A stretch of DNA of 64,000 bases from JALNZU01 sp964463695. GTDB lineage: Bacteria; Bacteroidota; Bacteroidia; Bacteroidales; F082. Where the stretch lies: NCBI GenBank assembly GCA_964463695.1, contig CAYXCZ010000018.1:1-64000 (forward strand), read 5' to 3'. The position numbers and the translations under genes were made by a program. Below, piece after piece: positions 52,317 to 61,781 of this stretch; position 1 is the stretch's first letter, and the number at the start of each line of letters is the position of its first letter. A model generated the notes under the pieces. It made no database searches, had not been told where the DNA came from, and was given only the letters and a program-made list of their open reading frames with translations.

Positions 52317-54350
52317 TTATATGCTTAACATAGTGAATCGCTCTATTGTTTCATACAACTCTGTGGGGTTTACCGGTTTGGTAATGTAATAATCCATACC
52401 GGCAGCCAAACATTTTTCTTTGTCACCAATCATTGCATGTGCTGTCATCGCAACAATTGGAGTATGATAAGATTTATCCTTTTCAGCGATCCGTATATTG
52501 CGGGTTGAATCGAAACCATCCATTTCAGGCATTTGAACATCCATTAAAATCAGATCGAAACGCTGGGTTGTGGCCACTTCGAATGCAATTTTTCCATTCT
52601 CAACAGCTTTCACTATCCACCCTTTCTTTTCTAGAAGCTGAATCACAATTTTTCTGTTAATCACCTGATCTTCCGCAACCAGAATATTAAGCTTCCGCCC
52701 ATTATTTCCTTCAATTACGGCTTGCTCCTGTTTGGCTTTTTTAATTTCTGTTTGTTTACCAAACTTACTGATTAAAAGCTTTTTAAGGTTGTTTTGAAGC
52801 AAGGGTTTAGTGAGAAATTCCAGATTTTCAGTGTTTTTAACTTTCAGAATCTCTATACTGGCTTTGCTAGGTGAAAGAAGCACAATCTCAGGCTGTTTGC
52901 CACCTTGTAATTTTGATTTAATTTTCTCAGCCACTTGAAAACCATTCATCGAACTCATGTAATAATCAATAAGAATCAAATCGAAACTCTCTTTATCAAG
53001 TAGTTCGAAACAGCCCGGGCAATCATGGGTAAAACTGTGTTTAATGCCCCATTTCTGAAGTATTTCAGAGATAATATGAGCTGATTTGAGATGGTCATCA
53101 ATAATCAGTAAATTGAATTCGCTGTTAGGTTTGTTGAGTTTAAGTTCCCATGGTTTTTCACGCTGATCCCCGGTCATCATGTTGAGACGGAAATAAAACT
53201 TGCTTCCTTCGCCAAGGTTGCTTTCCACTTTTATAATACCGCCCATAAGATTTACCAGTTTCTGAGAAATGGTTAGCCCCAGGCCTGTTCCGCCATGTGT
53301 GCGGGTGGTCGAAGTATCAACCTGCTGATAGGATTGAAACAAACGGCTGATTTTATCTCTTGGAATTCCAATGCCTGTATCTTCCACTGAGAATTCTAAA
53401 CTCACCTGTTCTTCGATATGATCGAGCATTTTTACATGGATACCAACAGTACCTTCCTCAGTAAATTTGATCGCATTGCTTAATAAATTGATCAGAATCT
53501 GGCGGATGCGTAGTGGGTCACCAATCAGGATATCTGGCAAATCAGGCGAAATTTCACAAATAAATTCAAGTTTCTCTTGAAAAACCTTTACCGAAAGCAG
53601 GTTAACAGTTTTTTCAATGACTTCTCTTATGCTGAACTCGATCTCTTCGAGTTCAAGTTTGTCGGCTTCAATTTTCGAAATATCGAGAATTTCATTAATG
53701 ATCTCAAGTAACGATTCTCCAGAGGTTTTGATATCCAGAAGGCGTTCTCGTTGATCGGTATTTATGCTTTCATCCATCATTCCCAGATCTGCCAAACCAA
53801 TGATTCCATTGAGTGGTGTTCGTATCTCATGACTCATGGTTGCCAAAAAAGCGCTTTTTGCCATAGTAGCTTCTTCAGCAATTAATTTCGCCTGATGGAG
53901 TTCGTTGATGGTTTTTTCAAGCTTGCGGGTTGTTTCTTCCAGCTTGTTTTTATGTTGAAAGAAATCGATAAATGCTTTGATTTTACTTTGAAGTATCTCT
54001 AAATCAAGAGGTTTGTACAAATAGTCAACAGCCCCTGACTCATATCCTTTGAAAATATGCTGCCGTTGTTTGCTGATGGCTGTAACGAAAATGATTGGGA
54101 TGTACTTGGTACGCTCAGAACTGCGCATTATTTCAGCAACTTCAAATCCATCCATGCCTGGCATTTGAACATCCATTAAAACAAGGGCAACATTTTGCTC
54201 AAGCATGATGCTTAAAGCTTCATTTCCTGAATGTGCTTTCAGAATGTTTAACTCCTCGTTTTCTAAAATTCCTTCTAGAGTTAACAGGTTTTCTGGTCGG
54301 TCATCAACGATCAGGATGTTAAATTTTGGTTGCTGGTTCATAGTGCTCAT
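52317..54350 (-). CDS. cytoplasmic hybrid histidine kinase (REC-HisKA-HATPase-REC-REC)
   Basis: A 677-residue soluble kinase: receiver (about 10-125, LILIVDDRPENL-like start, Asp in LVLMDVQMPGMDG), coiled linker, HisKA (FLATMSHEIRTPLNGI), HATPase (NAIKFTEEGTV, DTGIGIPRDK, GTGLGLTI), a receiver with LILIDYYMSSMNG and a third with LILMDVQMPEMDG. It has no membrane segment. It has its own promoter (54374-54403) and lies 187 nt upstream of the membrane kinase gene, so the two may act in one relay. Confidence 0.92.
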   Translation of the reverse strand: MSTMNQQPKFNILIVDDRPENLLTLEGILENEELNILKAHSGNEALSIMLEQNVALVLMDVQMPGMDGFEVAEIMRSSERTKYIPIIFVTAISKQRQHIFKGYESGAVDYLYKPLDLEILQSKIKAFIDFFQHKNKLEETTRKLEKTINELHQAKLIAEEATMAKSAFLATMSHEIRTPLNGIIGLADLGMMDESINTDQRERLLDIKTSGESLLEIINEILDISKIEADKLELEEIEFSIREVIEKTVNLLSVKVFQEKLEFICEISPDLPDILIGDPLRIRQILINLLSNAIKFTEEGTVGIHVKMLDHIEEQVSLEFSVEDTGIGIPRDKISRLFQSYQQVDTSTTRTHGGTGLGLTISQKLVNLMGGIIKVESNLGEGSKFYFRLNMMTGDQREKPWELKLNKPNSEFNLLIIDDHLKSAHIISEILQKWGIKHSFTHDCPGCFELLDKESFDLILIDYYMSSMNGFQVAEKIKSKLQGGKQPEIVLLSPSKASIEILKVKNTENLEFLTKPLLQNNLKKLLISKFGKQTEIKKAKQEQAVIEGNNGRKLNILVAEDQVINRKIVIQLLEKKGWIVKAVENGKIAFEVATTQRFDLILMDVQMPEMDGFDSTRNIRIAEKDKSYHTPIVAMTAHAMIGDKEKCLAAGMDYYITKPVNPTELYETIERFTMLSI

Positions 54351-54373
54351 ATTTAAAAGCGTAATTTCCTAAG

Positions 54374-54403
54374 CAAATATACAAATACTATAGGCTAATG
54401 CAA
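54374..54403 (-). promoter_or_regulatory. promoter of the cytoplasmic hybrid kinase
   Basis: Minus strand TTG (54401-54403), 19 nt, TATATTTG (54374-54381), the Bacteroidota pattern, about 25 nt before the start codon. Confidence 0.65.
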
Positions 54404-54405
54404 AT

Positions 54406-57261
54406 TTAATAGCTGTTCTCTCTTTTTTTATCCCGCTTGCAAATGACGCGGTAAGGACAATTCACACACCTGTCTTTCTCTTGAGTTTGAACAAAAGGAG
54501 TAAGTGGATCTAAAAGCTCATTAAAAATGGTACGAAGAGTTTCTGTCATATTTAAGATAAAATCTTCCTTTCCGGATGTTTCGGGAAACATGGCTTCCAT
54601 CAGCCCTTTGGATGATTGTCTTAGACTAAAAATACCTGCTACAGGTATTTTATCTACATGTGGGTTATTCAAAAGGTATAGTAGCGTGTAAACAGCAAGT
54701 TGCAATCCTTTGGATTTATCGGGGTCAAGAAAGTCTTCGAAAGTTGAGACTGATATATCTTTTAAAGCTACTTTTCCTGTTTTGTAATCGATAATTCTAG
54801 GGTTTTGACTTAGTTGGTCGATACGGTCGATTGTCCCCTTCAACTGGATTTTTGTGCCTTCAATTTCAAAGGAAGCAACCAGTTTTTGTTCTTGTTCGCT
54901 TACCACAAGGAGTTGGTTGCTTACTGTATGTATTTCGTTGTCAATCAATTTGATGATAAACTGCAACGAAACCGTGTAAGCAATTTTATTTCTTCCTTCT
55001 TCAAGGATAACACCCGGAAATTCTTCCTGAAAGCATTGTGTTAGCAACGATTCGAGCCTTTGTTGCATTTCAATTAATTCATATTTTTGCAACGGGGAGC
55101 CCAAATAGGGTTGATAAAGCAGTTCGAGTGCTTTATGAATCACGGTTCCCATCTGATTCAGTCCGATGCCACTTTCCTGTGAAACATCATCATCAATTTT
55201 TAAAACATCTTGCCAATAAAACTGCAATGGACAACTTATATAACGCGACAAGCTTGTTGGAGAAAGTCCATCAGAAAGTCTTTTTTTAAGTTTTTCAATA
55301 ACTTGAGGAGTCTTTTCTATTGATATTTCACGCGTATGTTTTTGAGGAGGTACCTTATAAGTAAAAAGTTCTTCGGTAAATTGGATGTCAGGATTTAGCC
55401 TTGTAAGTTCATATTTAATCTGTAACATGAACCTGCTCATTTCTCCGCCTCCAAGAGGATCAGATTCAGTGTTATAGTACAGATTTATCTCATCGGCATA
55501 TTGCAACAGATGAAAAAAATGAAAAGCATAAATTGCCTGTTTTTCATGATGAGTTGGCAAATCATATGTTTTCCGAATGTCGTAAGGAAGCAGCGACTGA
55601 CGATTCTTATCAGCCGGAATTATCCCTTCATTCACTGAAAGCAAATGAACAGTTGAAAAATCCAGATTTCTTGTTTCAAGGAGACCCATCACCTGCATAC
55701 CTTCCAAAGGTTCGCCTATGAAATGCATGGTGTAAAATGATGCGAGTTGACGTAAGAAAATAAGAAGTCCTGCTGTGTCAAAAAGGTCTTTTTTATCTTC
55801 TGTTAAACTTTTCAATCGCCTTAACAGGCGCAAAGCCACAATGGTTTGGTTGATTAACAATTGATTATTTTGAACTTCTTTGCCTGCCCGAAGACCATTT
55901 AACAACCACTCAAACAGTTCAATGTCTTTTTGCAGACTTTTGTTGACATCGGATGACGAAGGGGTTAAAAGCAAATTGAAAAAATCTTTCAAAGAAGGGT
56001 CAAGTTCAGCTGATAAAGTTATGAAGCGATCCGACCTCACGTAAGTGTTCCCATCGGCAAGGATTGCTTTGGCAAGTTGTTGCATTTTTTGAAGAGATTC
56101 CTCAGCCTGAAATGCCATAATTACTTCATGATGAATTATATCAACAAGTTTGTCCAAAGGAATTATAAGCTGGTTGTTTCGTTCAATAATTGAATTTTCA
56201 AGTTCGGAAGTAAGCAGCATGAAAGTATACAACTGACTGATATTAAATGGAATACCCATTGTGACATTAAAACTTCCGATGCTTTCGGGTATGCTGTTCA
56301 GAACGGGAAAAAGTAGCTTCTCATCTGAAAGAACTATAGCAGTTTTACCGGTTTCTTTTTTTTGATCTGCTTCTGACGAAAGATAATAACCCATCGCTTT
56401 AGCTTGCCCTGTTTGACCGGGAACCCCAATAAACCGTATAATTTTGGACTCAGTTAAAAGTAAATCATTGGTCCAAAGCGATGGATGCCCCTGGTGTTTT
56501 TTTAAGAAATTTCGAATCGACAGACCAGCTTCGTGCAATCCAAAAAGATTTGGCTCCATGTAATAACTATCCAAATCCCATAATAGAATTGCCTTTTTGT
56601 TTTTATAAAGGACGTTGTAAATCGCTTCTTCGGCTGGACTTAAGGCATTAAAACCAGCAAAAATTATGAAATGCTCCTGTGGTTTTGTGAGTAGCTCATT
56701 CTCAGGCATCTCGGCAAGTTTGCGGGCAATTGCACCAGAATATGCCTGTTGTTTCTGATCCATTTTGGTAGATAGAGATGCATAAATGGATTTTAATGCC
56801 TTAAAAAACTGGATATAGTTTTTTTCAAAAGAAGTCAAATCGCTGCCATCCGTATGCCAAAGTTCCAATGCTTTTGCTTCTGAAAGGTAATTAAAAATAT
56901 CATCAGGATCAACCAGATAGTGATCTATTTCATCAAAATCATTGGCAATTTGCGCGGCATACCCTGCAAATTGTTCAAAATAATTGTTTTCAATCGAATG
57001 CTCTTTTAAATAAATTTCGATCAAATCAAAAACAATGGAAAGTGGATCAGCGGGTTGATATCCTGACCATGAACAAAAAGTTTCTTCAACTGAGCTGATT
57101 TGAGGCATCCAGATAGCTTTTCCTGCCTGAATTGCCAGTTCTTTCTTTAGAAAAATTGCAGCTCTCTTATTGGGGAAAACAACTCTTAACCGATCGGTTT
57201 TATCTGCATGATATTCAAGTATATAACTGGCTAAACGTTGTATAAAACCGGACTTGTTCAT
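54406..57261 (-). CDS. AddB-like PD-(D/E)XK nuclease
   Basis: A 951-residue protein resembling AddB/RexB. The N-terminal part is an inactive helicase-like fold (RLRVVFPNKRAAIFLKKEL). The last 280 residues hold the RecB-type nuclease: GTVIHKALELLY, LKGTIDRIDQL, RIIDYKTGKV (catalytic Asp/Lys) and the four cysteines of an Fe-S cluster (one in YISCPLQFYW, three in CVNCPYRVICKR). Pairs with an AddA helicase for double-strand-break repair; addA is not in the window. Its ATG overlaps the stop of the nucleotidyltransferase (TAATG). Confidence 0.85.
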   Translation of the reverse strand: MNKSGFIQRLASYILEYHADKTDRLRVVFPNKRAAIFLKKELAIQAGKAIWMPQISSVEETFCSWSGYQPADPLSIVFDLIEIYLKEHSIENNYFEQFAGYAAQIANDFDEIDHYLVDPDDIFNYLSEAKALELWHTDGSDLTSFEKNYIQFFKALKSIYASLSTKMDQKQQAYSGAIARKLAEMPENELLTKPQEHFIIFAGFNALSPAEEAIYNVLYKNKKAILLWDLDSYYMEPNLFGLHEAGLSIRNFLKKHQGHPSLWTNDLLLTESKIIRFIGVPGQTGQAKAMGYYLSSEADQKKETGKTAIVLSDEKLLFPVLNSIPESIGSFNVTMGIPFNISQLYTFMLLTSELENSIIERNNQLIIPLDKLVDIIHHEVIMAFQAEESLQKMQQLAKAILADGNTYVRSDRFITLSAELDPSLKDFFNLLLTPSSSDVNKSLQKDIELFEWLLNGLRAGKEVQNNQLLINQTIVALRLLRRLKSLTEDKKDLFDTAGLLIFLRQLASFYTMHFIGEPLEGMQVMGLLETRNLDFSTVHLLSVNEGIIPADKNRQSLLPYDIRKTYDLPTHHEKQAIYAFHFFHLLQYADEINLYYNTESDPLGGGEMSRFMLQIKYELTRLNPDIQFTEELFTYKVPPQKHTREISIEKTPQVIEKLKKRLSDGLSPTSLSRYISCPLQFYWQDVLKIDDDVSQESGIGLNQMGTVIHKALELLYQPYLGSPLQKYELIEMQQRLESLLTQCFQEEFPGVILEEGRNKIAYTVSLQFIIKLIDNEIHTVSNQLLVVSEQEQKLVASFEIEGTKIQLKGTIDRIDQLSQNPRIIDYKTGKVALKDISVSTFEDFLDPDKSKGLQLAVYTLLYLLNNPHVDKIPVAGIFSLRQSSKGLMEAMFPETSGKEDFILNMTETLRTIFNELLDPLTPFVQTQEKDRCVNCPYRVICKRDKKRENSY

Positions 57262-57995
57262 TAAGTAAAATTATTGAAGGTTTTTTCAATGTGGGGAAGT
57301 TCTTCTGCTTTACCAACATCAAACCAAATCCCTTCGGGAGCTGTTATACCAACGATTTTTTTCAGTGAAGACAGATGAAGGTAAAGGTCGATTATTGAAC
57401 TTTTTCCATAAGGTAAAGTGCTGAAGATCTCTGGATAAAAAAAGTGAATGCCGCTGAATGAGAGAGGTTTGTAGGTCTCAAGCTCTTTTTCTACCCATTT
57501 AAAAGTGGACTCTTTTTCGTTTTTCCAGCCAATGAGATAATTGTTTTGATCGAAAAGAAGTTTTCGGCTGCTAACCCGGTTTTGAACCAGCAAACCACCT
57601 TCAGCTCGAGAATCGATGAAACCCTGTCGCAACAAATTTAGATCATAATCAGTAATTATATCAACATTATGAACCATAACCGGTTGATTGGCAGGAAAAA
57701 GAGGAAGTGCTTTCACAATCGCACCTCCTGTATCAAGCAATTCATTTCTTTCGTCAGAGATGTGAATAGTAATGTTAAAATTATTCTGATTTACAAAATC
57801 GATAATTTGATCTGCATGATGATATACATTTATAACCACATCGGTAAACCCTTGCTTTGCTAATTTGAGTAGAATAATTTCAAGTAGTGTTCTCCCGTTA
57901 ATTTTGAGAAGTGCTTTTGGCGAATGAAGCGTAAATTGCTTCAGCCGAGTACCCAGGCCAGCTGCCAAAACCATTGCGAAAACAGGATTTTTCAT
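57261..57995 (-). CDS. MurU-like nucleotidyltransferase
   Basis: A 244-residue sugar-1-phosphate nucleotidyltransferase with LAAGLGTRLKQFTLHSPKALLKINGRTLLE (nucleotide loop GxGTRL), VMVHNVDIITDYDL (metal Asp), and SFSGIHFFYPEIF. I start at the Met before KNPVFAMVLAAG; an upstream frame adds 16 residues overlapping the small protein. In P. putida, AmgK and MurU turn MurNAc into UDP-MurNAc, bypassing MurA. The pairing here with a kinase of AmgK type supports the same cell-wall recycling job. Confidence 0.82.
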   Translation of the reverse strand: MKNPVFAMVLAAGLGTRLKQFTLHSPKALLKINGRTLLEIILLKLAKQGFTDVVINVYHHADQIIDFVNQNNFNITIHISDERNELLDTGGAIVKALPLFPANQPVMVHNVDIITDYDLNLLRQGFIDSRAEGGLLVQNRVSSRKLLFDQNNYLIGWKNEKESTFKWVEKELETYKPLSFSGIHFFYPEIFSTLPYGKSSIIDLYLHLSSLKKIVGITAPEGIWFDVGKAEELPHIEKTFNNFT

Positions 57996-57999
57996 GCTT

Positions 58000-58125
58000 T
58001 TATTCTTTTTCCGGTTTGCACAGATGTTCTTCCTTTTTGGCACTTAAACCACATTTTTTACATGTAAAATGGGTATCTTTAGATCCTTTTTTTATATGAT
58101 CACTTTTACAAAGCTTTTTCGACAT
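58000..58125 (-). CDS. 41-residue Cys-rich small protein
   Basis: A short ATG frame with four cysteines and two to three histidines: C6, H10, H20, C22, C25 and C36 in the pattern LCKSDH ... HFTCKKCGLSAKKEEHLCKP, a likely zinc ribbon, otherwise Lys-rich. It starts 4 nt after the upstream stop and ends 4 nt before the MurU-like start, so it sits cleanly inside the operon. Metal binding is inferred from the spacing. Confidence 0.72.
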   Translation of the reverse strand: MSKKLCKSDHIKKGSKDTHFTCKKCGLSAKKEEHLCKPEKE

Positions 58126-58129
58126 GGGA

Positions 58130-59587
58130 TTACTTTTTTGATTGTTCAATATGCCTGGTGATGACTTCACAATCAGGAAATTCGATTTTAAGCCATTGAG
58201 AGACCTTAGATGCACAAAAAACGGAGCGGTGTTGTCCGCCGGTGCAACCAAAATTAAACATTAAATTTGAAAAATTCCTGCTTTTATAGTTTACCACGGC
58301 TTGATTGATAATTTGTTTTACGTGGTTCATAAATGAATGAACTTCAGCTTCTTTTTCAAGAAAATTAATTACTTTCTGATCTAATCCGGTGAGCATAGCA
58401 TATTCAGGAAATCTTCCCGGATTGGGTAAAATTCTGCAATCAAAAACGAAGCCTCCACCGTTTCCACTGTCATCCCGTGGAATACCACCTTTTAAAAAGG
58501 AAAAACTGTTAATTACTATTTTGAGTCCGTTCTTTGCATTCAGGACCGGTACTGGATATTTTGCTTTAAGTTCGATTATTGCTTTCAGAAGACCATTTAA
58601 AACTGGCAAATTAATTGGAAGAGGGTTGATTTTCAACTGTTTTTCCAATTCACAGATCGCATAAGGAATGCTTTCGATGAAATGCTGCTTTCCTTGAATA
58701 AGTCCCCTGAACCCATACGCACCTAAAACTTGCATGAGTCGTGAATAAATGAAATAGGGCAACTCTTTTCTAAATAAGGATTCGTCAATTTGGGTATGTT
58801 GCTTAAGTGTTTCAAGGTAGAAATCAGTAAGGTCGTTACGTTTTTCTTGTGGTAATGCAGCTTTAACCTGATATAATAGTGAAACGAGGTCATACTGCAA
58901 TGGACCTTTTCTGCCGCCTTGAAAGTCAATGAAATATAAATTATTGTTAAACAGTAGTATATTCCTTGATTGAAAGTCACGATACATAAAATAATCGGCT
59001 GGAACATCTGCAATAACTGAAGCTAAAAGATCAAATTCCTGCTGAAGTTGGTACTCGTTTATTGCCAGATCTGGCTGTTGTTTGACAAAATAATACAAGA
59101 AGTAATTTAAATCGGCAAGGATGGTAAGCTTATCGAATCGCTCTGCCGGCCAGGCTTTGGAATAATCAACATAATCATTCCCAACTACCTGAAGACGAAC
59201 AAGATGTTCGAGTGCTTTTTTGTATAATGGTTCAATATTATCAATAAAATCATCGTCATTTCGCGAGCTTTGAATCTTAGAAAAGAGTGAAATATCTCCC
59301 ATGTCTTCCTGTAGATACATTATTTCGTCTTCAGAAACAGCCAGAATCTCCGGGACGTTGAATCCGGATTTCCTAAGTGACCTGGCCATACTAAAAAAAG
59401 CCTTGTTTTCTTCAATAAGTTCATTGAAAGTGCCGATCACATTAACCTTTTCACCGCATATTCTGAAATATTTTCGTGGAGAGCCGCTATTAATAATGGC
59501 TTCAATTGAAATGGCTTCACTCTTAAAGGTTTGCCTGTAAAGTATCCTGAGTTGATTTTCAATTGAATGAAGTTGCATGAGTTTCAT
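58130..59587 (-). CDS. AmgK-like sugar kinase fused to RapZ C-terminal domain
   Basis: A 485-residue bifunctional protein. The first 330 residues are an aminoglycoside-phosphotransferase-type kinase (RKYFRICGEK, YMYRDFQSRNILLFNNNLYFIDFQGG: catalytic Asp and metal Asp), as in AmgK, which phosphorylates MurNAc or GlcNAc at C1. From about 345 comes the RapZ C-terminal domain: LKIVINSFSFLKGG, FDCRILPNPG, and GCTGGQHRSVF with its P-loop-like pocket. In E. coli that domain senses glucosamine-6-phosphate. First gene of a four-gene operon. Confidence 0.87.
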   Translation of the reverse strand: MKLMQLHSIENQLRILYRQTFKSEAISIEAIINSGSPRKYFRICGEKVNVIGTFNELIEENKAFFSMARSLRKSGFNVPEILAVSEDEIMYLQEDMGDISLFSKIQSSRNDDDFIDNIEPLYKKALEHLVRLQVVGNDYVDYSKAWPAERFDKLTILADLNYFLYYFVKQQPDLAINEYQLQQEFDLLASVIADVPADYFMYRDFQSRNILLFNNNLYFIDFQGGRKGPLQYDLVSLLYQVKAALPQEKRNDLTDFYLETLKQHTQIDESLFRKELPYFIYSRLMQVLGAYGFRGLIQGKQHFIESIPYAICELEKQLKINPLPINLPVLNGLLKAIIELKAKYPVPVLNAKNGLKIVINSFSFLKGGIPRDDSGNGGGFVFDCRILPNPGRFPEYAMLTGLDQKVINFLEKEAEVHSFMNHVKQIINQAVVNYKSRNFSNLMFNFGCTGGQHRSVFCASKVSQWLKIEFPDCEVITRHIEQSKK

Positions 59588-59751
59588 TTTGTCGGACTAC
59601 AAAGTTAAACCGATTCTTTCAATTGAACAGCCTGCCTGCTTAATTTAGGATAACTTTAACGGAAAGTAACTTTTTGATGTTTGGTTTTGTTTAAGCAAAA
59701 AATACCTATTTTTGCATCTGTACTACATTAAATATTCAAAACTCAACTTTT

Positions 59752-60258
59752 ATGGAAGCTTCAAACCAAGCTGTTAATATTCTCAAAACGGCAATATTAC
59801 TCGAACGCAGAGGTAAAGCCTTTTACACTCAGGTTGCCCGCCAGTCGGAAAGTAAATCGGCAAAACGTATTTTCGAGATGATGGCTGAGGAAGAAGATGC
59901 TCATATTGATTTCCTATCACGCCAGTTTGTGCATTTTGAAAAAACGCATGAGTTTTTGAAAATCGATGAGCATCAGGAGGTTGATGATGCAGATGTAGTA
60001 ATGATCCTTTCCAATGAAATTAAAAAGGAGATTTCTGCAGCTAGTTTTGAAGCTGCTGCCATATCTGCCGCCATAGATTTTGAAAATAGGGCAATAGCAG
60101 TTTATTCACAGAGGGCTGAAGAAGCAACTGATTTAAACGAAAAAGAAATGTATCAGATGTTGGCTGACTGGGAAAAAAGTCATCACCATCTATTGCATAA
60201 GCTTAATGAGGATTTGAAAGAACAAATCTGGAATGACAACAACTTTTGGCCTTTTTAA
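59752..60258 (+). CDS. rubrerythrin-like diiron protein
   Basis: A 168-residue four-helix ferritin-like protein with two EEXXH-type metal sites: LLERRGKAFYTQ, EEEDAHIDFL, AIDFENRAIAVY and DWEKSHHHLL. There is no rubredoxin domain, so electrons must come from elsewhere. Such proteins reduce peroxide in anaerobes. A TATTTTTG -7 box at 59707-59714 lies 45 nt upstream of the ATG. Confidence 0.88.
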   Translation: MEASNQAVNILKTAILLERRGKAFYTQVARQSESKSAKRIFEMMAEEEDAHIDFLSRQFVHFEKTHEFLKIDEHQEVDDADVVMILSNEIKKEISAASFEAAAISAAIDFENRAIAVYSQRAEEATDLNEKEMYQMLADWEKSHHHLLHKLNEDLKEQIWNDNNFWPF

Positions 60259-60301
60259 ACGCTCCCGCATTATCAAACCATTTTAAACATAATAAATAAA
60301 G

Positions 60302-60335
60302 CCCTGAGATTGAGAGCAATAATCTTAGGGTTTTT
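60302..60335 (+). terminator. terminator after the rubrerythrin-like gene
   Basis: CCCTGAGATT/AATCTTAGGG (60302-60311 with 60321-60330), one G-U pair, followed by T5. It ends 20 nt before the next start codon, so it could also attenuate that gene. Confidence 0.8.
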
Positions 60336-60355
60336 GATTTTCAAAAACTTTCATC

Positions 60356-61537
60356 ATGCATCACGATCAAATTGGATTTAATTCCAAAGCAGTGCACGCC
60401 GGCATCATTGATGATCCGCTGGGTAGTGCAGTTACACCAATTTACCAAACTTCAACATTTAGCTTTGAAGATGCCGACCATGGAGCGCGCTGCTTCTCAG
60501 GTGAGGAAAAAGGCTATATTTATACGCGTATCGGGAATCCGACCATAAACGAGTTGGAACATGCCGTGGCTAAACTCGAAAACGGTTATGGAGGTATTGC
60601 AGTTAGCTCAGGTATGGCTGCTGTAAATACAGTTTATATGACTTATTTGGGTCAAGGGAAGCATTTAGTAGCCCACAATGCTTTGTATGGCCCTTCGAGA
60701 GCTATCATGGAAGGCTTATGGGTGAAATTTGGTATCGAGTCAACTTTTGTTGATGCCACTGACCCTGAAAATGTAGCAAATGCCATTAGGCCTAATACAA
60801 GTCTGATTTTTTTAGAAACACCGGCAAACCCAACCATCGGCATAACCGATTTGGAAGCAGTTGTTGCTATTGCTAAAAAACATAACATACCGGTTTGTGT
60901 TGATAACACCTTCTGCAGTCCTTATTTGCAACAGCCTTTTGACTTTGGTGTTGATGTTGTTTTGCACTCCATGACTAAATTTATCAACGGACATGCTGAT
61001 ATTGTTGCAGGGATGATAATTGCAAAAACCAAGGAACATTACGACCGTCTCCGGCCTGTAATGGTTAATATGGGTTGCAATATGGATCCTCATCAGGCTT
61101 GGCTTACCCGCCGCGGACTAAAAACTCTTGGTATTCGCATCGACAGAGCGCAGGAAAATGCCATGAAAGTTGCTGAGTTCCTCGAAAATCACCCTAAAGT
61201 TGAATGGATTTTATATCCTGGACTCACTTCCCATCCGCAATATGAATTAGGTAAACGTCAGATGAAAGGCCCTGGAGCTATGATTAGCTTCGGCCTGCAT
61301 GGCGGTCTTGAAGCTGGAAAGCGGATGATGAACAGTGTTCAGATGGCATTGTTAGCTGTTTCGCTCGGGGGAATTGAAACGCTCATTCAACATCCTGCAA
61401 GTATGACACACTCAAAACTTTCGTCTGAAGCGAAAAAAATTGCAGGAATATCAGATGGCTTGGTTAGACTGGCTATTGGAATTGAAGATATTGACGATAT
61501 CATTTCCGACCTTTCACAGGCTCTCGATAAAGTATAA
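60356..61537 (+). CDS. trans-sulfuration PLP enzyme, methionine gamma-lyase-like
   Basis: A 393-residue Cys/Met-metabolism enzyme. PLP Lys is in HSMTKFINGH (about 210), with SSGMAAVNT (phosphate-binding), VDNTFCSPYLQ and LIQHPASMTH. Overall similarity is highest to methionine gamma-lyases, but where those have a conserved Cys (LYGCTF) this reads LYGPSR, so substrate choice could lie with cystathionine or another O-acyl homoserine. It would release methanethiol or H2S. Shares no transcript with the gene before it, given the terminator. Confidence 0.85.
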   Translation: MHHDQIGFNSKAVHAGIIDDPLGSAVTPIYQTSTFSFEDADHGARCFSGEEKGYIYTRIGNPTINELEHAVAKLENGYGGIAVSSGMAAVNTVYMTYLGQGKHLVAHNALYGPSRAIMEGLWVKFGIESTFVDATDPENVANAIRPNTSLIFLETPANPTIGITDLEAVVAIAKKHNIPVCVDNTFCSPYLQQPFDFGVDVVLHSMTKFINGHADIVAGMIIAKTKEHYDRLRPVMVNMGCNMDPHQAWLTRRGLKTLGIRIDRAQENAMKVAEFLENHPKVEWILYPGLTSHPQYELGKRQMKGPGAMISFGLHGGLEAGKRMMNSVQMALLAVSLGGIETLIQHPASMTHSKLSSEAKKIAGISDGLVRLAIGIEDIDDIISDLSQALDKV

Positions 61538-61781
61538 GATTAAAGAAAAAGGCTTTTTTTTATTTGGTGGCTAATCTGAGAGAACCAAAACAGTAGTTGC
61601 TGCTGAATAAACATACTCATTATTGAAAGATTTTTTCTCTTTTATTAAAATGATATACAAGAACATAAACTTTGATAAAGAATTCTTATTTTTGCGCCCT
61701 TTAATGGGACGAACCTATGTCGGACTGATATAATTAATCACATCAGACTGATAATTGCTTAACTATTTATAATCTATTTTA

